Source: Halanaerobium saccharolyticum
Lineage (GTDB): Bacteria; Bacillota; Halanaerobiia; Halanaerobiales; Halanaerobiaceae
Reading direction: 5' to 3'
Assembly (NCBI RefSeq): GCF_003053565.1
Contig: NZ_QAXS01000009.1
Coordinates: 1 to 64,000, forward strand
Length of the DNA: 64,000 bases
Shown: positions 61,049 to 64,000 of the stretch, piece after piece
How the letters are laid out: each line of letters opens with the position of its first letter
Numbering within the stretch: position 1 is the stretch's first letter
Made by a program: the position numbers and the translations under genes
Notes under the pieces: model-generated
Seen by the model: only the letters and a program-made list of their open reading frames with translations
What the model was told of the DNA's origin: nothing
Databases searched by the model: none

Positions 61049-61437
61049 CTTTTTTCATTTCTGGCAGAAAAGATTTTTAAAACAACATAGGCAATTAAAG
61101 TAAAGATAAAAAAGATAAGTAAGACTGTAGCAATGCTCTGCAGAGAGCCTATCAAAGTTCTGTAAATTTCTAAGGTCCAGCGCTCAGCTGTCAGCTCAAC
61201 GATTTCTCTATTATCATATCTAGAAGTAATATATTTTTCTAAGTCCCAGACTCTAACACCTCCGGAAATACCGACAACATAGATTGCAAACTTAATATAT
61301 TTAAGCCAGGCCTGATTGATAGCCTCCGGCACAATTAAGTTTAAGATTTTGTAAATCGAATCATTGAACAATCTGCTGACAATATAGCAGACCAAAAGGG
61401 CCACCAGAAATGTAACTATTAATAATAAGTAAAACAT
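61045..61437 (-). CDS. Hypothetical membrane protein, ~130 aa
   Basis: Two or three hydrophobic segments: FYLLLIVTFLVALLVCYIVSRL at the N-terminus, a weaker KYIKFAIYVVGISGGVRVWDL in the middle, and LQSIATVLLIFFIFTLIAYVVLKIF at the C-terminus, with a charged loop carrying TAERWTLEIYRTLIGS. I know no named family. The best start is the ATG at 61437, with GAGTGAT upstream; a GTG at 61446 is in frame. It overlaps nhaC by four bases tail-to-tail. The SDR gene lies 26 bases upstream on the same strand. Confidence 0.6.
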   Translation of the reverse strand: MFYLLLIVTFLVALLVCYIVSRLFNDSIYKILNLIVPEAINQAWLKYIKFAIYVVGISGGVRVWDLEKYITSRYDNREIVELTAERWTLEIYRTLIGSLQSIATVLLIFFIFTLIAYVVLKIFSARNEKS

Positions 61438-61462
61438 ATCTATCACTCTTTTCTTTTTAAGT

Positions 61463-62296
61463 TTATACTTCTAAAAAGTGATCAGGAATCTTATTTAATA
61501 TTTCCTGATACTTGATCATCTCAATACTTTTATTCCAGAGCTGATCCTGCAGTTCCTGCCTTAAAGCAGCTGATGTGGGCTTCTTTTTTCTTTTTTTTAC
61601 ATAATAGCTGCCGCTTTCTCTTCTAACTTCATCTGATAAAGCAAGATAGACTGGAGTTTCTGCTCCTTTTTCTACAGAAGAACCTCCTGCTCCCCAGCCC
61701 TGCCGCAGCAGCTTGGTGTTAATCACTCCCGGATGAAGACAGTTAACAGTTATATTATCTAATATTTTATCCAATTTAAAAGTAAATAAAATCATTGCCA
61801 GCTTAGAATCCGAATAAGCCTGGCTGCCGTTAAAGTTAATTGGATCCCAGATATTATCAACATTTAAATTGTGAGCATGAACCATGGAAGAAAAATTAAT
61901 TATTCTTGGATCTGTTGACTCTTCTAAAAGCGGAATCAGCAGCAGAGTTAAAATAAAGTGGGAATGATAGTTAACAGCGATAGTTTTTTCTATCTGATCT
62001 TCGCTAAATTCAAGTGAATTTTGATAAATCCCTGCATTATTGATCAAAACATCAATTTTAGCTTCCTCGTCTTTCAACTGATTACTTAAATCTATAACCT
62101 GCTGCTGAGAATTAAGATCAGCAATAACAATTTTGTGCTCTGCTTCAGGATTAATTGAATCCAGCTCTTCTTTAACCTCTTGAGCCTTATTCTGACTGCG
62201 GCCGTGGATAATAATTCTCTGGCCTTTATCAGCCAGCTCTTTTGCAGTTTCTCTGCCAATGCCATCAGTTGAACCGGTGATTAAAATAGTTTTCAT
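61463..62296 (-). CDS. SDR family oxidoreductase (retinol-dehydrogenase-like)
   Basis: 277-aa NAD(P)-dependent short-chain dehydrogenase. The cofactor loop is ILITGSTDGIGRETAKELA, with IIHGRSQNKA (Arg suggesting NADP preference), NNAGIYQNSLE, NFSSMVHAHN, and the catalytic YSDSK in QAYSDSKLAMILFTF, then VNCLHPGVINTKLL. The layout matches the retinol dehydrogenase/WW-oxidoreductase-like subgroup. GGAGGTG precedes the ATG. Substrate cannot be read from sequence. Confidence 0.9.
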   Translation of the reverse strand: MKTILITGSTDGIGRETAKELADKGQRIIIHGRSQNKAQEVKEELDSINPEAEHKIVIADLNSQQQVIDLSNQLKDEEAKIDVLINNAGIYQNSLEFSEDQIEKTIAVNYHSHFILTLLLIPLLEESTDPRIINFSSMVHAHNLNVDNIWDPINFNGSQAYSDSKLAMILFTFKLDKILDNITVNCLHPGVINTKLLRQGWGAGGSSVEKGAETPVYLALSDEVRRESGSYYVKKRKKKPTSAALRQELQDQLWNKSIEMIKYQEILNKIPDHFLEV

Positions 62297-62331
62297 CAGA
62301 AAACACCTCCAGTTGTCTACCCAAAATCATA

Positions 62332-62706
62332 TTAGAAAATTAGAGTAAATAGATTTAAAAGCAGATAGAAAATTATTATTATTTTTGCGATCTGAGCCAG
62401 ATAAAAAGAAAAACTTTTAGTCTGATCACTGCTCTTTATTTCTTCTGTCTCCTGTTCTATTTCTGTACTTTCAGCTTCAGCATCTAAATTTAAATCTTTT
62501 AGGAGTTCTCTGGCCTGCTCATAATCTTTTTCTGCAACATAAAGCTCAATGTTATAGGCAGAATAACCCATATAGATCATGCTATAGCCGCCAAATTCAT
62601 CATGACGAACAATGACTTCTATATTATTATCATTAAGCAGAGCTTCTATCATCTCTGCTTCTCTGGCACCAGTTGTAATTAAATGCTGCAGTTTAAAATC
62701 AGTCAT
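62332..62706 (-). CDS. DUF2007-type signal transducing protein with C-terminal helix
   Basis: 124 aa. Residues ~5-65 (REAEMIEALLNDNNIEVIVRHDEFGGYSMIYMGYSAYNIELYVAEKDYEQARELLKDL) are a DUF2007 domain, a PII-like small fold of unknown role. An acidic linker (EAESTEIEQETEEIKSSDQ) and one C-terminal membrane helix (IAKIIIIFYLLLNLFTLIF) follow, so the domain is held at the cytoplasmic face of the membrane. AAGGAGC precedes the ATG. The SDR gene lies 35 bases downstream. Confidence 0.82.
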   Translation of the reverse strand: MTDFKLQHLITTGAREAEMIEALLNDNNIEVIVRHDEFGGYSMIYMGYSAYNIELYVAEKDYEQARELLKDLNLDAEAESTEIEQETEEIKSSDQTKSFSFYLAQIAKIIIIFYLLLNLFTLIF

Positions 62707-62812
62707 TTTTCTGCTCCTTATTGATAGCCATTTATTTCAAACTAAATTTTAAAGACTAAGATTTTTCTTCAGTTTCAGGAGGAAAATAATATATCCAGCC
62801 TACTGCAGGTAA

Positions 62813-63115
62813 TTATTTTTCATAATCAACTAAAACTATTTTAGCTGCTACTTCTCCTATAAAAGTTTTAACCTTTTCGTGTTCCGGGTGAATTTGATAC
62901 TGATCAAGATCAGCAGGACTTTCAAATTCAGTAATTAAAACCAGCTCATAAGCTGCCTCACTCTGATTGATATTCTTACCTACTTCTAAAAACTTAATCT
63001 GCTCAACTAAATCTTTAAGTGAGCGCAGCTTCTCTGCTGCTAATTCAATATTCTCTTCTTTACTATTTCCTGCAGCCTGATCCTTGAATTCCCACATCAC
63101 AACATGTTTAATCAT
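62813..63115 (-). CDS. Dabb (stress-responsive A/B barrel) protein
   Basis: 100-aa dimeric alpha/beta-barrel domain: MIKHVVMWEFKDQA at the start, LRSLKDLVEQIKFLEVGKNIN, YELVLITEFESPADLDQYQIHPEHEKVKTFI and a final VLVDYE. All family blocks are present. Members are stress-induced or small enzymes; no catalytic assignment can be made. GGAGGTAA precedes the ATG. Single-gene unit. Confidence 0.93.
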   Translation of the reverse strand: MIKHVVMWEFKDQAAGNSKEENIELAAEKLRSLKDLVEQIKFLEVGKNINQSEAAYELVLITEFESPADLDQYQIHPEHEKVKTFIGEVAAKIVLVDYEK

Positions 63116-63198
63116 TTTTAATTACCTCCATTGTATTTTATAATCTTTTAATAAAAAAATTAAGTAAAATATAAAAAATCTAATAAAGCTCTAAATTT

Positions 63199-63630
63199 TT
63201 AAGCTAAATCTGCCTCTGTTAAAACCTCAATCCCATTTTTTATTAATAACTCTGCTGTTAGACCATTACCTTTAATTAAATTACCGCTAAATGTACCATC
63301 ATAGATCTTCCCAGCGCCGCAGGATGGGCTTCTCTGCTGCAGTATTACTTTTTTGGCTCCCACAATTTTTGCTATTTCTAAAGTTTTTTCTGCTCCCAGC
63401 TTAAATTCTGCTGTCACATCTTTACCCTGCTCAGTCACAACTTTTTTATTGCCCTCATCATCAAGAATAATTTCAGAGGGATCTCTCGGAGTAGCCAGGC
63501 CTCCCAAAACTTCAGGACAGACCAAAATCGCCTTTCCAGCTTTGACTAACTCAGCAACTTTTTCATCTAAATTATTATTTCCGTCATAACGGCAGTTGAT
63601 ACCTGCCAGACATGAACTTACAAGATACAT
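63199..63630 (-). CDS. DUF523 family protein
   Basis: 143-aa cytoplasmic protein of the DUF523 (YbbK-like) family with several conserved cysteines: VSSCLAGINCRYDG near the start, AILVCPEVLGGLATPRDPSEI, and VILQQRSPSCGAGKIYDGTFSG. These probably bind a metal or an Fe-S cluster; related domains occur in thiouridine-desulfidase proteins. The start is the ATG at 63630 with GGAAGGTG upstream; the TTG at 63645 lies before that site. Confidence 0.9.
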   Translation of the reverse strand: MYLVSSCLAGINCRYDGNNNLDEKVAELVKAGKAILVCPEVLGGLATPRDPSEIILDDEGNKKVVTEQGKDVTAEFKLGAEKTLEIAKIVGAKKVILQQRSPSCGAGKIYDGTFSGNLIKGNGLTAELLIKNGIEVLTEADLA

Positions 63631-63668
63631 TCGATCACCTTCCAAAATTAAAATAATTGCAACAAATT

Positions 63669-64000
63669 TTAACGTTTAAAACCACCTTCAGAATTTATAA
63701 TTTCTCCGGTAATCCATTCAGCTTCTTTTGATGCCAGAAAACTAACCAGCCTTGCTGTGTCTTCAGGCTTACCAATTCTCCCCTGTGGAAACTTTTTTAG
63801 CAATTCACCTTTCAACTTCTGGGCCATCCAGCCGGTATCTGTTGGACCCGGATTAACTGCATTAACCGTTATTCCTTTAGGAGCTAATTCAGCCGCCAAC
63901 GAGATAGTTAAGGCATCCACTGCTCCTTTAGTAGCTGCATAGGCTATCTCATTTTCCATCGGGCCTTTAAACTGACCTGAGCTGAGATTAATTATCCGGC
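63669..64000 (-). CDS. SDR family oxidoreductase, partial (runs off the window)
   Basis: C-terminal part of a classical short-chain dehydrogenase. The frame is open to the window end and reads [20 protein letters not shown] before the catalytic ATK (Y-x-x-x-K), then [68 protein letters not shown]. The serine in NLSS and the Y/K pair are intact. The cofactor loop lies beyond base 64000. A 3-oxoacyl-ACP-reductase-like role is common for this pattern, but the substrate is unknown. Confidence 0.88.
   Translation of the reverse strand, partial: RIINLSSGQFKGPMENEIAYAATKGAVDALTISLAAELAPKGITVNAVNPGPTDTGWMAQKLKGELLKKFPQGRIGKPEDTARLVSFLASKEAEWITGEIINSEGGFKR

Overview
The window is AT-rich DNA from a low-GC Firmicutes-type chromosome. 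Gene content points to the Halanaerobiales (Halanaerobium-like anaerobic halophiles): an NhaC-type Na+/H+ antiporter, two MATE exporters, pyruvate carboxylase next to a citrate synthase, frequent GTG/TTG starts with strong GGAGG ribosome binding sites, and many c-di-GMP, Fe-S and stress proteins. The genus is an inference from this style, not from a marker gene. About four fifths of the genes lie on the minus strand, as expected for a leading strand in Firmicutes. I see no rRNA, tRNA, CRISPR array, prophage or intact insertion sequence.

Layout. 1-4952: a MATE transporter lacking its N-terminus, an ADP-ribosylglycohydrolase, a long divergent PRPP synthetase and MgtE. 5041-10086: the first SbcD/SbcC-like pair (YhaO/YhaN type, with a membrane hairpin in the ATPase) behind a small membrane protein, then a short promoter-terminator unit that looks like a ~60-nt RNA, and a DUF4870 protein. 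10297-16895: pyruvate carboxylase, two membrane proteins (LiaI/LiaF-like and YihY) and a short primary-type sigma factor. 16965-21831: two efflux modules with their own regulators. One is MATE plus TetR, with three matching operators, one of them filling the promoter spacer. The other is an MFS pump plus a MerR protein fused to a zinc ribbon and a methyltransferase. 21951-30690: PepC, citrate synthase, a secreted S41-like protein, homoserine dehydrogenase and two FtsX-type permeases without an ATPase.

30892-42520: a secreted fasciclin protein, TraB, an SDR, YegP, pirin, a small alarmone synthetase-like protein, a DUF975 protein, an NADH-oxidase-like flavoprotein with a Fur-like box, a hidden 31-aa gene, a superoxide-reductase-like secreted protein with a two-helix partner, an HD alarmone-hydrolase-like protein, Asp/Glu racemase, RtcB and an M42 peptidase. 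42521-43138 has no protein gene. It holds a strong candidate for a structured non-coding RNA of about 320 nt whose 5' and 3' ends pair.

43139-51895: a minus-strand block joining two c-di-GMP enzymes (PAS-GGDEF and GGDEF-HD-GYP) to a second, soluble SbcD/SbcC-like pair. A perfect 42-bp palindrome lies just upstream of that pair. 52121-64000: a CoA-binding protein, an SDR gene remnant, two Fe-S proteins, an Rpn nuclease/transposase remnant, a cluster of one ATP-grasp ligase and two esterases, a double CDGSH protein, MoaE, NhaC, SDRs and small conserved proteins. The window ends inside another SDR.

The items I would look at first are the RNA at 42776-43098, the palindrome at 47568-47609 with its SbcCD/c-di-GMP neighbourhood, the 31-aa gene at 37933-38028, and the MerR-methyltransferase fusion.
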